This document shows positions 18,024 to 26,605 of a stretch of 64,000 bases of DNA, one piece after another. Positions within the stretch are counted from its first letter, which is position 1; every line of letters starts with the position of its first letter. Origin of the DNA: G965216695 sp965216695 (GTDB lineage Bacteria; Pseudomonadota; Gammaproteobacteria; Pseudomonadales; Azotimanducaceae). The notes under the pieces were generated by a model. That model was not told the origin of the DNA, searched no databases, and saw only the letters and a program-made list of their open reading frames with translations. The position numbers were made by a program, and so were the translations under genes. The stretch spans positions 1,798,001 to 1,862,000 of the forward strand of contig OZ244212.1 in NCBI GenBank assembly GCA_965216695.1. Reading direction: 5' to 3'.

Positions 18024-19364
18024 TTGGCCGAATCCGGCGCGCTGACCCTAGTCCCCGCATTCGTCGCGATCGCCGCGGCGGTCGTGTCACGGCGGCCGAT
18101 CGAATCGCTGCTTGCGGGCGTCGTCGCGGGTTTGGTGATGCTATCGCCGACCGCAGCACCCGCGGCATTTTCGCACACGCTCCTGGACGTGATGATGGAC
18201 GAGACCGTCGCGTGGATTCTGATCGTCTGCGGCTTGATCGGCAGCCTGATCGTGGTGCTTATGCGCTCCGGTGCCGCATCGGCGTTCACCAGTACCCTCG
18301 CACGGCGTGTCACCACGCGCCGCGGCGCGCTGCTCGCCACCTGGTGCATGGGACTGTGCGTTTTCATCGATGACTACCTGAACGCCCTCACCGTCGGTTC
18401 GTCCATGCAGCCTGTCACAGACCGCCACGGTATCAGCCGCGAGATGCTCGCCTACATCGTCGACTCCACCGCCGCGCCGGTGTGCATGCTGATTCCGCTG
18501 TCCACCTGGGCGGTATTCTTTTCGGGGTTGCTGGAGCAGACCGGCGTGGCGCCAAACGGTGGAGGCTTCGAACTTTTCGTGCGCGCCATCCCGTACATGC
18601 TCTACCCGTGGGCCGCGCTCGTGCTGACGTTTCTGGTCGCAGGGGGTTGGTTTCCTACGATCGGTCCCATGCGTCGCGCCGAACAGCACCCACCAGTGCC
18701 GTTGCAATCCAAACCCACGCAACCAGAATATTCTGAACCCGCCACGTCGAACCTGGGCGCCCGCCTTTACCACTTCGTGGGCCCGCTCGGCGCGCTAATC
18801 GTCGTGTCCTGGCTCTACGACCTGGACGTGCAAGTCGGTGTTATCCTCTCGCTGGCGCTAACGATCGCGCTCTTTGGCGCACAACGTCTGATGCCGTGGC
18901 GGGACCTGTTCGAAGCCGTGCTCGACGGGATCAAGATCATGGTACCGGCGCTTGTCATCATCGTGATGGCATTCACGTTCAAAACCGTAAACGACCAGAT
19001 CGGAATGCCGGGCTACGTGATCGAAACCGTCAGCCCCTGGATGACCCCGCAGCTGGTACCGGTGCTCACCTTCATCACCCTTGCCCTGATCTCGTTCACC
19101 ACCAGCTCATCGTGGGGCGTGTTCGTGATCGCGGTGCCGGTTGTGATGCCCATCGGCGCTGCTGCCGGCGCGGATACCATTGTGATGGTCGGCGCGGTCA
19201 CGTCAGCAAGCGCTTTCGGCAGCCATGCTTGTTTCTACAGCGACGCAACCGTGCTCGCAGCGCAAGGCTCGGGTTGCAACACCGTGTCGCACGCGCTCAC
19301 CCAGTTTCCATACGCGCTGATTGCCGCCGGCGTCGCCGCTTTCGGGTTTGTGCTGCTCGCGTGA
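18024..19364 (+). CDS. NhaC-family Na+/H+ antiporter-like transporter
   Basis: 446 residues with about eleven or twelve membrane helices and a TTG start 10 bases after the isomerase gene. The signature FIDDYLNALTVGSSMQPVTD lies near residues 113-132, and the later FTTSSSWGVFVIAVPVVMP and SGCNTVSHALTQFPYA match the NhaC/YfbS-like antiporter family. It likely exchanges Na+ or an organic anion for H+ across the inner membrane. Its place beside sugar genes may mean a sugar-linked substrate, but nothing in the sequence shows that. Confidence 0.87.
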   Translation: MAESGALTLVPAFVAIAAAVVSRRPIESLLAGVVAGLVMLSPTAAPAAFSHTLLDVMMDETVAWILIVCGLIGSLIVVLMRSGAASAFTSTLARRVTTRRGALLATWCMGLCVFIDDYLNALTVGSSMQPVTDRHGISREMLAYIVDSTAAPVCMLIPLSTWAVFFSGLLEQTGVAPNGGGFELFVRAIPYMLYPWAALVLTFLVAGGWFPTIGPMRRAEQHPPVPLQSKPTQPEYSEPATSNLGARLYHFVGPLGALIVVSWLYDLDVQVGVILSLALTIALFGAQRLMPWRDLFEAVLDGIKIMVPALVIIVMAFTFKTVNDQIGMPGYVIETVSPWMTPQLVPVLTFITLALISFTTSSSWGVFVIAVPVVMPIGAAAGADTIVMVGAVTSASAFGSHACFYSDATVLAAQGSGCNTVSHALTQFPYALIAAGVAAFGFVLLA

Positions 19365-19385
19365 TCGGGTTCGCCCAGAAGTACG

Positions 19386-20906
19386 TCAATCGACGATGGC
19401 GGTAGCGTCGAACGCATATACCGTTCCATCGTCCACATCCGACGTAATATAGAGTACGCCATTCGGAGCTAGCGCAAGGTCCGACGGGTGAACCACCCCA
19501 AGGAGTTCGCCAGCTGCATTGGGTGCAGCGACGCTAAAACGTGCCAGTTCCTTGCCATCATCCAAATCCCAAACAATGAGCAAACCCGCCAGCAACCCGT
19601 TTTCGGAAGGACGCTGGTCCGTAAGCAACAGCACCTCGTCGCCCGCAAGTTCAACACCGGTGAACGCATACTCTGTGTATGCGTCGGGTAACCGAATCTG
19701 CACCTCAGGGGCGGTCGGCGGATCGATCGTGACCACCTTCGGCGTGCCCGCATCGGCTGTCGCCCAGGATACAACGCCCCCATCCTTCGAAATTGCCAAA
19801 CCCTCCACCACAGTGCCCGGCGAGCCCAACAGCGAGCGATCAAGCAAGCGGCCCGTCATGTCATAGCGGTGCACGGATGGCGCACCAACATGGGTGTCGC
19901 TGGCTAGCAGACGTACGTGTCCCCGCGCATCGAGCGCCACCGCTTCGAACGTGCCTTGCATCGAGTCCACACGGAATAGTGGCGTGGCTCTACCCGCGCC
20001 GTCACAGCGCACCACTGCACCGAAATCTGTGACTATGATGAGACTACCGTCATCGTGATGCACGTCGATTCCTGAGGGCTGCGCTGCGATGGATTCACCA
20101 AGATCGAACCTACCTACGAGAGGCAACACCGGCGCATCCGGCGCCCCACCCACTGTCTGAGGCGCCCAGACGGTAATTGTTGCATCCCGATTGGCCGTCA
20201 GCACCGTGGGTCCGCGTGCATCCAACTCCAAAACAGATAGCGCCGTCGGCGTTTTACCGATCTCCCAAAGTTCTACGAGCCTCCCATCAAGGGCCAACTC
20301 CAACACATACGCGCGCGTGAAAAACACGCAATTTAGCGTAGCCGCAACAAACAGCCGCCCTTCGGCGTAGTCCATACCTGCCACCGTAAACAAGTCAACA
20401 CGGGAGTCCAGTTCATACCTCTGCGCCGCACCGCTTGGCGCAACGTGATACAGAGCACGCGCACCCGGAAGCAACGCGAAACTTCGCCCGTTTGAGTCTG
20501 ACGCCAGTCCAAGAACAGCCTGCTTGTCCACAAACTCTGCAAAGCGAACCGTTCGCGCATCGGCTTGCGTGTACCGATAGATTGCACCGGAGACATCGCC
20601 GACTAGCGCACTACCACCCGGCAAATGAGTGAGCGCGCTGGCCGTATGCGGCAAGCCCAGTGATCGGTGTGCCAGCAATACACCATCGAGATTCGCAAAC
20701 CAAAGATCCGAATTCGGTGTTAGCAGAGTTACCTGGTCGTTATCTGCGACGGCAATACCGGCTACACCACGCAGCCCGGATTCGAGCGCCTCCACTGGAA
20801 ACGTGAAATCCAACCTCAACGGATGAGCACGATTCGTAGGAAACACGAACCAACCGATCAACATAACCGCGATCACACAGATCCAAGCGAGTCTAAAGAA
20901 CTTCAA
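19386..20906 (-). CDS. Membrane-anchored beta-propeller protein
   Basis: 506 residues. A single N-terminal helix (RLAWICVIAVMLIGWFVF) anchors or exports the protein; the rest is beta-rich, with repeats such as GVAGIAVADNDQVTLL, GLASDSNGRSFALLPG and HPSDLALAPNGVLYITSD that fit an NHL/SMP-30-like propeller. No catalytic residue set is recognised. The TTG at 20906 is chosen for the GGAAG 6 bases upstream and because it puts a short basic start before the helix; a longer form from 20948 is possible. It is divergent from mipA, and both may share the regulatory region between them. Confidence 0.75.
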   Translation of the reverse strand: MKFFRLAWICVIAVMLIGWFVFPTNRAHPLRLDFTFPVEALESGLRGVAGIAVADNDQVTLLTPNSDLWFANLDGVLLAHRSLGLPHTASALTHLPGGSALVGDVSGAIYRYTQADARTVRFAEFVDKQAVLGLASDSNGRSFALLPGARALYHVAPSGAAQRYELDSRVDLFTVAGMDYAEGRLFVAATLNCVFFTRAYVLELALDGRLVELWEIGKTPTALSVLELDARGPTVLTANRDATITVWAPQTVGGAPDAPVLPLVGRFDLGESIAAQPSGIDVHHDDGSLIIVTDFGAVVRCDGAGRATPLFRVDSMQGTFEAVALDARGHVRLLASDTHVGAPSVHRYDMTGRLLDRSLLGSPGTVVEGLAISKDGGVVSWATADAGTPKVVTIDPPTAPEVQIRLPDAYTEYAFTGVELAGDEVLLLTDQRPSENGLLAGLLIVWDLDDGKELARFSVAAPNAAGELLGVVHPSDLALAPNGVLYITSDVDDGTVYAFDATAIVD

Positions 20907-20947
20907 GGCGGCTTCCACAGTCCGATATAGCCGACTGTAGCTGCACA

Positions 20948-21013
20948 AACGTCACCAAAACATATGCTTAACGTTTGAAAAACGTTGTCCTGACGGCATG
21001 CAGAGCAAACGTT
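20948..21013 (+). promoter_or_regulatory. AACGTT repeats in the mipA upstream region
   Basis: The motif AACGTT occurs at 20970-20975 and 20981-20986, exactly 11 bases apart start to start, with AACGTC at 20948 (22 bases upstream, two turns) and a further AACGTT at 21008. OmpR/PhoB-type regulators bind direct half-sites at about 10-11-base spacing. The response regulator encoded two genes downstream is the natural candidate to bind here. This is inference from motif spacing. Confidence 0.45.
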
Positions 21014-21068
21014 TTACCAACGCCTAATGCTCCATGGTGCGCACCTACACATCAAGGAGCATGTTCGT

Positions 21069-21905
21069 ATGTCACACGGGTATCTGGTATTCGCCCTCGG
21101 GCTCTTAACCCTCACCGCTCGGGCGGAGGAGGTCAACATGTCTGATAATCGTCTACTACCCTGGTACGCAGACGCTACTCCGGAGACTGCCGAAAAAAAA
21201 CGATGGGTGATAGACGTCGGTTTCGAAGCCGGATTCGAACCTGACTACGTGGGATCTGATGACAACGAACTCGAGGTATTTCCATACGCCGCGGTACACC
21301 TCCGCATAACAGATGATCTGAGGCTGCGAGCGCTTCCTTTCGTTATCGCCGGGGTTTGGGACCTAAGTGATCGGACCGCGGTACAACTTGTGTTTGAATA
21401 CGAAGAGGGGCGGGAAGCCACCGAGACTAAAGATCTTGATCTCCTTGAGAACGGTGAAGACACTATAGAAGCCGAACTATCGATGATACAACGCGTAGGG
21501 AAGGCTGGATTCGTGTACGCAACTTACCAACCCGAGATTCTCGATCGCGATAAAGGCGTGGTGTGGTTCGTGGGCGCGGGGTACCAGTTTTCACCTACGA
21601 ATCGATGGTTGATCACGCCGGTGATTGACCTCAGCTGGGGGGACGGAGAGCATATGCAAACGGAGTTCGGACTGTCGCCAGACGACGCAGCCGTTTTAGG
21701 ACTCGATCCATATCGCGCCAGCGGAGGTTTGAAATCCAGCACAGCGACGCTCAACCTTCAATGGGATTGGACCGATCGCATAGCGCTTGTTGGCAGCGCC
21801 GGTGTGGAATACTACTTCCAAGAAGCAGCCGATAGCCCACTTTTGGACGAACTCGGATCACGCGTCGGCGCCGAGATCGAACTTGGATTGATCTACACGT
21901 TTTGA
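21069..21905 (+). CDS. MipA/OmpV-family outer-membrane protein
   Basis: 278 residues. The signal peptide is MSHGYLVFALGLLTLTARA; the mature part is a beta-rich barrel ending VGAEIELGLIYTF with the aromatic C-terminal residue needed for outer-membrane assembly. Family traits are the GAGYQFSPTNRW and WDLSDRTAVQLVFEYE strands. The ATG at 21069 is preferred because AAGGAG lies about 9 bases upstream. MipA proteins scaffold murein enzymes or act as stress-induced porins. The stop overlaps the TTG start of the response regulator gene, so all three genes form one unit. Confidence 0.87.
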   Translation: MSHGYLVFALGLLTLTARAEEVNMSDNRLLPWYADATPETAEKKRWVIDVGFEAGFEPDYVGSDDNELEVFPYAAVHLRITDDLRLRALPFVIAGVWDLSDRTAVQLVFEYEEGREATETKDLDLLENGEDTIEAELSMIQRVGKAGFVYATYQPEILDRDKGVVWFVGAGYQFSPTNRWLITPVIDLSWGDGEHMQTEFGLSPDDAAVLGLDPYRASGGLKSSTATLNLQWDWTDRIALVGSAGVEYYFQEAADSPLLDELGSRVGAEIELGLIYTF

Positions 21906-22597
21906 GCGCTCGGACTATACGCCTGCTGATAGTGGAAGACGATCGAGACGTGGCCGCCAACATCGCGGAATATTTCGAAGCCCGCAACGCCATTCTCGAT
22001 TTCGCCTACGATGGCCAAGCCGCGTTGGCGCTTGCGCGCTCAGCGCGATTCGATGTTGTGGTACTGGATTTGGGTTTGCCCCGATTGGAAGGCACTCACG
22101 TCGCCGCGCGGCTGCGCGACGACGGCGTGGACACTCCGATTCTCGTATTGACGGCGCGGGATTCGCTGGACGACAAGGCATCAGCATTCGCAACAGGCGT
22201 CGACGACTACCTCGTGAAGCCGTTTGCGCTCGCAGAGCTCGAAATGCGTGTCACCGCACTGATCCGCCGATATGAAGGCAGCGACGCCCACGTATTGCAG
22301 ATCGACGACCTCGCTCTCGACACTCGCGCCAGACTTGTCCGGCGAGCAGGACTAAAGCTCCAGCTAAACCGAAACCAGTTCGGCATTTTGGAGCGACTGA
22401 TGCGTGCCTCCCCCAATCTCGTGACAAAGGAAGAGTTATCGGATCACTTATGGGGTGATCATCAAGGATCACCGGAAACATTGCGGGCCTACATACACGA
22501 GCTCCGCAACATCGTGGACAAACCGTTCCCCATACGATTGATCCAAACCATCCACAGCCAAGGATATGCCCTTCGCAATGAAACCGACTCTCTATAG
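21902..22597 (+). CDS. OmpR/PhoB-family response regulator
   Basis: 231 residues. The receiver has the acidic pair in LLIVEDDRD, the phosphoryl Asp56 in VVLDLGLPR and Lys106 in DDYLVKPFA. The C-terminal winged helix spans about 130-225 (LQLNRNQFGILERLM, ETLRAYIHELRN, IQTIHSQGYAL). The TTG start overlaps the stop of mipA. It is expected to control mipA, perhaps through the AACGTT repeats upstream. The signal is unknown. Confidence 0.93.
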   Translation: MSARTIRLLIVEDDRDVAANIAEYFEARNAILDFAYDGQAALALARSARFDVVVLDLGLPRLEGTHVAARLRDDGVDTPILVLTARDSLDDKASAFATGVDDYLVKPFALAELEMRVTALIRRYEGSDAHVLQIDDLALDTRARLVRRAGLKLQLNRNQFGILERLMRASPNLVTKEELSDHLWGDHQGSPETLRAYIHELRNIVDKPFPIRLIQTIHSQGYALRNETDSL

Positions 22598-23813
22598 AGG
22601 ATCTACAAACGGCCGATCATTGCGCGAGTACATATTTCGACATTTCATGCTGTACAGCGCGGCGGTTGTCGGTGGTGCCGCACTTCTCGTGTTCGCAACA
22701 CACAAATTTACCGAAGATGCGGCTATGCGCCAGCTGCTCGAAACGTTGGCAACCCCTGCGCCCGGCCAGAAAGTCGGCGTGTTCACCGGAACCCTCGACG
22801 CCATGCCGGCGATGTATCGATCTCGCCTGGCCGACTCGCCTGTGGGGATGTCCGAACTACCGTCTAGCGAAGGCGAGACCGCGGTCTATCGATCAGCAGA
22901 CGCGCGTTTCGTCTTTGTACGCCTACCCAAAGACGCTCACGTTGCCCCATTTCTTCTGATCCTAGCCGCAGGCACGATCGCGGCCCTGCTTTTGGCGATA
23001 CTGCTCTCCTGGCGGCTTGCCCGCGTGTTCTCAAAACCGGTGGAGGGTATTGTCGCCGGGCTCACCACCGGTGACGAGCTGCCCTACGGAGAAATCAGCG
23101 AACTGAAATCGCTCGCTGAACGCATATCGAGCTATCGACGCGACCGCGAGCTCATGCTCGCAAGGGCAAACACCTTTGCTCAGGATGTGAGCCACGAGTT
23201 GCGAACTCCCGTAACTATCCTCAGTGGAGCGCTAGAGTTGATCGAAGCCGACGATCGCCGAAACGTACCTGAAACCTGGGAGCCACGCTTAGCACGAATG
23301 CGCCGGGCAACGGACAGTCTGAGTCTAACGATTGAGGTCTTACTGTACTTGAGTAGCGCCGAGCGACGCATAGAGGTCGAGGATTTCACCTCGGCTCTGA
23401 GCACCGTTGTAGAACAACAACGTGAGCTCGCTCATGCGGGTGTCCGGGTCGAGATGGTAGTCGACGAGCATCCCGAGTCGTCTTACGAGTGGGCGCCGTT
23501 GGTGGTAGCGCTGCAAACGCTACTCGCAAACGCGGTCCGAGCCACACGGTCAGGTCGAGTCCGTGTGCTCGTCGGCGCCTACAGCGCCGAAGTCGAAGAT
23601 ACCGGCCCGGGAATGGCCGACAGCGAACTCAGACACGCCCGATCGAACAGTTTTGACAGCGCTCGACTGGGTTTCGCGATCGTTCACAAAGTGTGCGAGC
23701 GTTGCGACTGGGCTCTGCAGATCACGAGTTCAGCTACCGGTCTGTTGGTTGCGATCAGGTTTCACGAACCCTATCTGAAACTGCCTGATACCAGTGACGA
23801 GCGACGGGAATAG
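22566..23813 (+). CDS. Sensor histidine kinase
   Basis: 415 residues. Two membrane helices (about 29-46 and 138-158) flank a short periplasmic region; a HAMP-like linker leads to the H-box DVSHELRTPVTIL with phospho-acceptor His210. The ATPase domain has the N-box ALQTLLANAVRA and the G1 box VEDTGPGM; the region after it is shortened, ending with SARLGFAIVHKVCE. It overlaps the regulator gene by 32 bases. ATG 22566 is used, but ATG 22578 is equally possible because neither has an ideal ribosome site. Confidence 0.92.
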   Translation: MPFAMKPTLYRGSTNGRSLREYIFRHFMLYSAAVVGGAALLVFATHKFTEDAAMRQLLETLATPAPGQKVGVFTGTLDAMPAMYRSRLADSPVGMSELPSSEGETAVYRSADARFVFVRLPKDAHVAPFLLILAAGTIAALLLAILLSWRLARVFSKPVEGIVAGLTTGDELPYGEISELKSLAERISSYRRDRELMLARANTFAQDVSHELRTPVTILSGALELIEADDRRNVPETWEPRLARMRRATDSLSLTIEVLLYLSSAERRIEVEDFTSALSTVVEQQRELAHAGVRVEMVVDEHPESSYEWAPLVVALQTLLANAVRATRSGRVRVLVGAYSAEVEDTGPGMADSELRHARSNSFDSARLGFAIVHKVCERCDWALQITSSATGLLVAIRFHEPYLKLPDTSDERRE

Positions 23814-23830
23814 CCAAACTCAGATCAACA

Positions 23831-25552
23831 TCAGATAGCTCGCGGATCCAATCGGCAACCCCGCAACAACGTACCGGGTAACGCACCCGTATGTGCGCCG
23901 TCACGGAAAATCACCATGCCCGCCTTGATCGTAGCGTCCAGCCCGTCCGCATTCTGCAGAAACCGCCGCCCACCGGCCGGAAGGTCAGCCACAATGTGCG
24001 GCGTACGTAGCGCCAGCGCATCGAAATCGAGCACGTTCAGATCCGCCTTCATCCCCTCTGCAACGATGCCGCGATCGAGCAACGAATAAAGCTCAGCCGG
24101 TTGACGGGTGAGCATGTGAATGGCCGTGGGCAGGTCGATCTCGCCACGTTCCTTCACCCACTTGGTAAGCACGTACAGGTTTGCACTGGTATCGCAGATC
24201 GTACCCACGTGCGCGCCACCGTCACCTAATGCAACCACCGTGTTCGGGTGCTTCAACAACGTCGGAATGTTGTCCGTGAAGTTCGCCGCCGGGATATACA
24301 CCAGATTGGCGCCGTCGTTGCCAAGGAAGTAGTCGTACAGCCACTCCTCCGGATCTCTTCCAGCGGCCGCCGCTCTGGCCGCCACGGAATCTTCCTTTTG
24401 CGGCAGGTAGTTGATCGGCTCCTCGAGGGGATACATCACGTCGAAACGTTTCTCGAAGATACGCACGAACACATGCGGGTTGTCGTTTTGCTCCGAGAGA
24501 ATCCGGGCGCGCAGCTCGGGTGAGCGCAACGCCTGGATTCGCTGTTGGAACGGCAGTTCATCGAGCGCTGCAAACGACGGCCGGCGGGAGAACGAACTCA
24601 TGGAAGCCGGGTGCCCCATCAGCATGCCCACAGGCCGCGACAGCACCTGGCCGCGGATGTCGAGTCCCTCGGCCTGCGCCGATTCAATAGCCCCCAGATG
24701 ATGCTGCCACATCGGCGTGCCGTCCGGTGCCGCATTGCCCAGGTCAAGCAGCGTGAACGTGCCACGGGCGCCCGTGGCGCGGGCCGTGTGACGCAGCACG
24801 TCGAACTCTTCTTCCGGATCTTCCCAGTCAGAGATCAACTGAAAGACGTGACCAGCGCCGCCGTCGAGCATCTCGCCAAGTTGCTTCAGCTCACTTGTCG
24901 CTGCGCGATAGGTCGGAATGAAATCTCCGCTACTGCTTCGGTGTACAAGCGTGCGCGACGTACTGAGGCCGACCGCGCCGGCTGCGAGTGCATCGGCAAC
25001 CAGACGCCGCATCTGCGCAATGTCGTCGGTGGTTGCCGCTTCGCGTGCAACCCCGCGCTCGCCCATCACGTACACGCGCAGCGGGCCGTGCGGCAACAGC
25101 GCGGCAACATCGATGTCCCGCGGGCGAGCCGCCAGCGTGTCGAGAAATTCCGGAAACGTCTCCCAGGTCCACGGCAGCCCTTCAGCCATGGCGGTACCCG
25201 GAATTTCCTCCACGCCTTCCATCAACTGGATCAGTACGTCGTGATCTTCGGGCCGGCAGGGGGCAAAGCCTACGCCGCAGTTTCCCATTACAACCGTGGT
25301 ACTGCCGAGGTTAGACGACGGCACCATGTGCGAATCCCATGTCGCCTGCCCGTCGTAGTGGGTGTGCACATCGACAAACCCCGGCGTTACCAGCCGGCCG
25401 CGCGCATCGATCTTCTCCGTTGCCCGAGCGTTCGCACCCGGTGCAAGCGATGCGATCTTCCCATCTCGAATGCCCACGTCGCACTCGCGCGGCGCGCGCC
25501 CCGTGCCATCGATGAGCGTTCCACCTTCAACGATCAGATCGTAACCGGACAT
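23831..25552 (-). CDS. D-aminoacylase-type amidohydrolase
   Basis: 573 residues of the N-acyl-D-amino-acid deacylase branch of the amidohydrolase superfamily. The N-terminal IVEGGTLIDGTGRAP and the metal motif GFVDVHTHYDGQ are diagnostic, with GNCGVGFAPCRPED, GLSTSRTLVHRSS, GDGGAHVGTICDTS and GMKADLNVLDFDAL later. It hydrolyses N-acyl-D-amino acids or related amides, probably in the cytoplasm as no signal peptide is seen. A GGAGG ribosome site precedes the ATG. It converges on the histidine kinase gene. Confidence 0.9.
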   Translation of the reverse strand: MSGYDLIVEGGTLIDGTGRAPRECDVGIRDGKIASLAPGANARATEKIDARGRLVTPGFVDVHTHYDGQATWDSHMVPSSNLGSTTVVMGNCGVGFAPCRPEDHDVLIQLMEGVEEIPGTAMAEGLPWTWETFPEFLDTLAARPRDIDVAALLPHGPLRVYVMGERGVAREAATTDDIAQMRRLVADALAAGAVGLSTSRTLVHRSSSGDFIPTYRAATSELKQLGEMLDGGAGHVFQLISDWEDPEEEFDVLRHTARATGARGTFTLLDLGNAAPDGTPMWQHHLGAIESAQAEGLDIRGQVLSRPVGMLMGHPASMSSFSRRPSFAALDELPFQQRIQALRSPELRARILSEQNDNPHVFVRIFEKRFDVMYPLEEPINYLPQKEDSVAARAAAAGRDPEEWLYDYFLGNDGANLVYIPAANFTDNIPTLLKHPNTVVALGDGGAHVGTICDTSANLYVLTKWVKERGEIDLPTAIHMLTRQPAELYSLLDRGIVAEGMKADLNVLDFDALALRTPHIVADLPAGGRRFLQNADGLDATIKAGMVIFRDGAHTGALPGTLLRGCRLDPRAI

Positions 25553-25588
25553 CTCTGCCTCCGTTTCTCAGTTCCTGCATCCCAGAAC

Positions 25589-26008
25589 CTACATTTTGCC
25601 GTAATCCACGGTGAGCCAGCGATCGATATCAATGGCCACCGTCAGGTTTTCCCCGCTGCTCTGCGCTGCGTAGGCTTTTCCCTGTTCTTCGCCCAGATAG
25701 CGAATCGCCATCCGCTCAATCTCACCGGGTTGGCTAGCGCGGATAGACACCGGGCCTTCGACGCTGACGTACCTGTACGGCAACGCTTCCTGCTGCGCGA
25801 CGAGCGACACCCGGTCACCGGCCTGCAGGAGTCGGCTCTTACGCGACCCGACGCCGATCAGCACCGATACCTGACCCCCCGGCTCGTAGTCATACCAGAT
25901 GGGAGCAGTTAAAGGCCCCCTATCGGGGTCGTTGATGGAAATCACGCCGATGTGGGGATCTGCGAGGAACGCCTGGCGCTCCTCCGTCGTCATGCTGAGC
26001 GCACCCAT
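25589..26008 (-). CDS. Pyridoxamine-phosphate-oxidase-fold protein
   Basis: 139 residues of the split-barrel flavin-binding family (PPOX/F420-dependent-like). The pattern GVISINDPDRGPLTAPIWYDYEPGG, then SRKSRLLQAGDRVSLVAQ and RYVSVEGPVSI, is typical. Such proteins bind FMN, haem or F420; this one cannot be placed further. An AGGAGG ribosome site lies 5 bases before the ATG. It is 36 bases upstream of the D-aminoacylase gene on the same strand and may share its transcript. Confidence 0.85.
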   Translation of the reverse strand: MGALSMTTEERQAFLADPHIGVISINDPDRGPLTAPIWYDYEPGGQVSVLIGVGSRKSRLLQAGDRVSLVAQQEALPYRYVSVEGPVSIRASQPGEIERMAIRYLGEEQGKAYAAQSSGENLTVAIDIDRWLTVDYGKM

Positions 26009-26164
26009 TGAGCCCTCCTAATCTGTAGCGGCTGCCGCCAAGCGTACACACTTGCGACGGCGCAAACCAATGGGCTCAACAAAAACGCACGCCGCCACAC
26101 CCGTACGCAGCGACCGACGCGAAAAACGGGTACGCTAACACGAACTATTCACCCGGGATCAGCC

Positions 26165-26587
26165 ATGGCGTTCAATTTGTCGGCCGAGTGGGCAAAGCGC
26201 CCCTGGTGGATCAACTTAGTGTTGTTGTTCAGCCTGTACATGACGGTGATCTATAGCCCGTTTGATGTTCTGTTCAAACCCGTAGCACAGGACGAGGACG
26301 TCTGGTTCGGTTTTATGTTTCACGGCTGGGCCGCCAAAGCGGGCGGTGTGGTGCATTGGCTGGTGTATGGCGCGTTGGCGTATGGCCTATGGACCATGAA
26401 ACGTTGGGCCTGGTGGCTTGCGAGCCTCTATGCCACTCAGGTGGCCATCGCGATGTTTATGTGGCCGCTGCTGCAGGATCGTTCAGAGGGAATAGTCGGC
26501 GCACTGATCGCCGGAGGACTCTTTGCCGTGCCCGCGATCGCGTTCTGGCGTGGCGGCCGGTGGTTTCTCGCACCTGAAGCCTCGTAA
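26165..26587 (+). CDS. Small inner-membrane protein of unknown function
   Basis: 140 residues with about four membrane helices (near 17-35, 56-76, 83-101, 108-127) and many aromatic residues (RPWWINLVLLFSLY, MKRWAWWLASLYA). No motif linking it to a known transporter or enzyme is visible. It stands alone, divergent from the flavin-binding protein gene and convergent with the polymerase-domain gene. Confidence 0.72.
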   Translation: MAFNLSAEWAKRPWWINLVLLFSLYMTVIYSPFDVLFKPVAQDEDVWFGFMFHGWAAKAGGVVHWLVYGALAYGLWTMKRWAWWLASLYATQVAIAMFMWPLLQDRSEGIVGALIAGGLFAVPAIAFWRGGRWFLAPEAS

Positions 26588-26605
26588 CGGCGCACTCGAG
26601 TCGAG

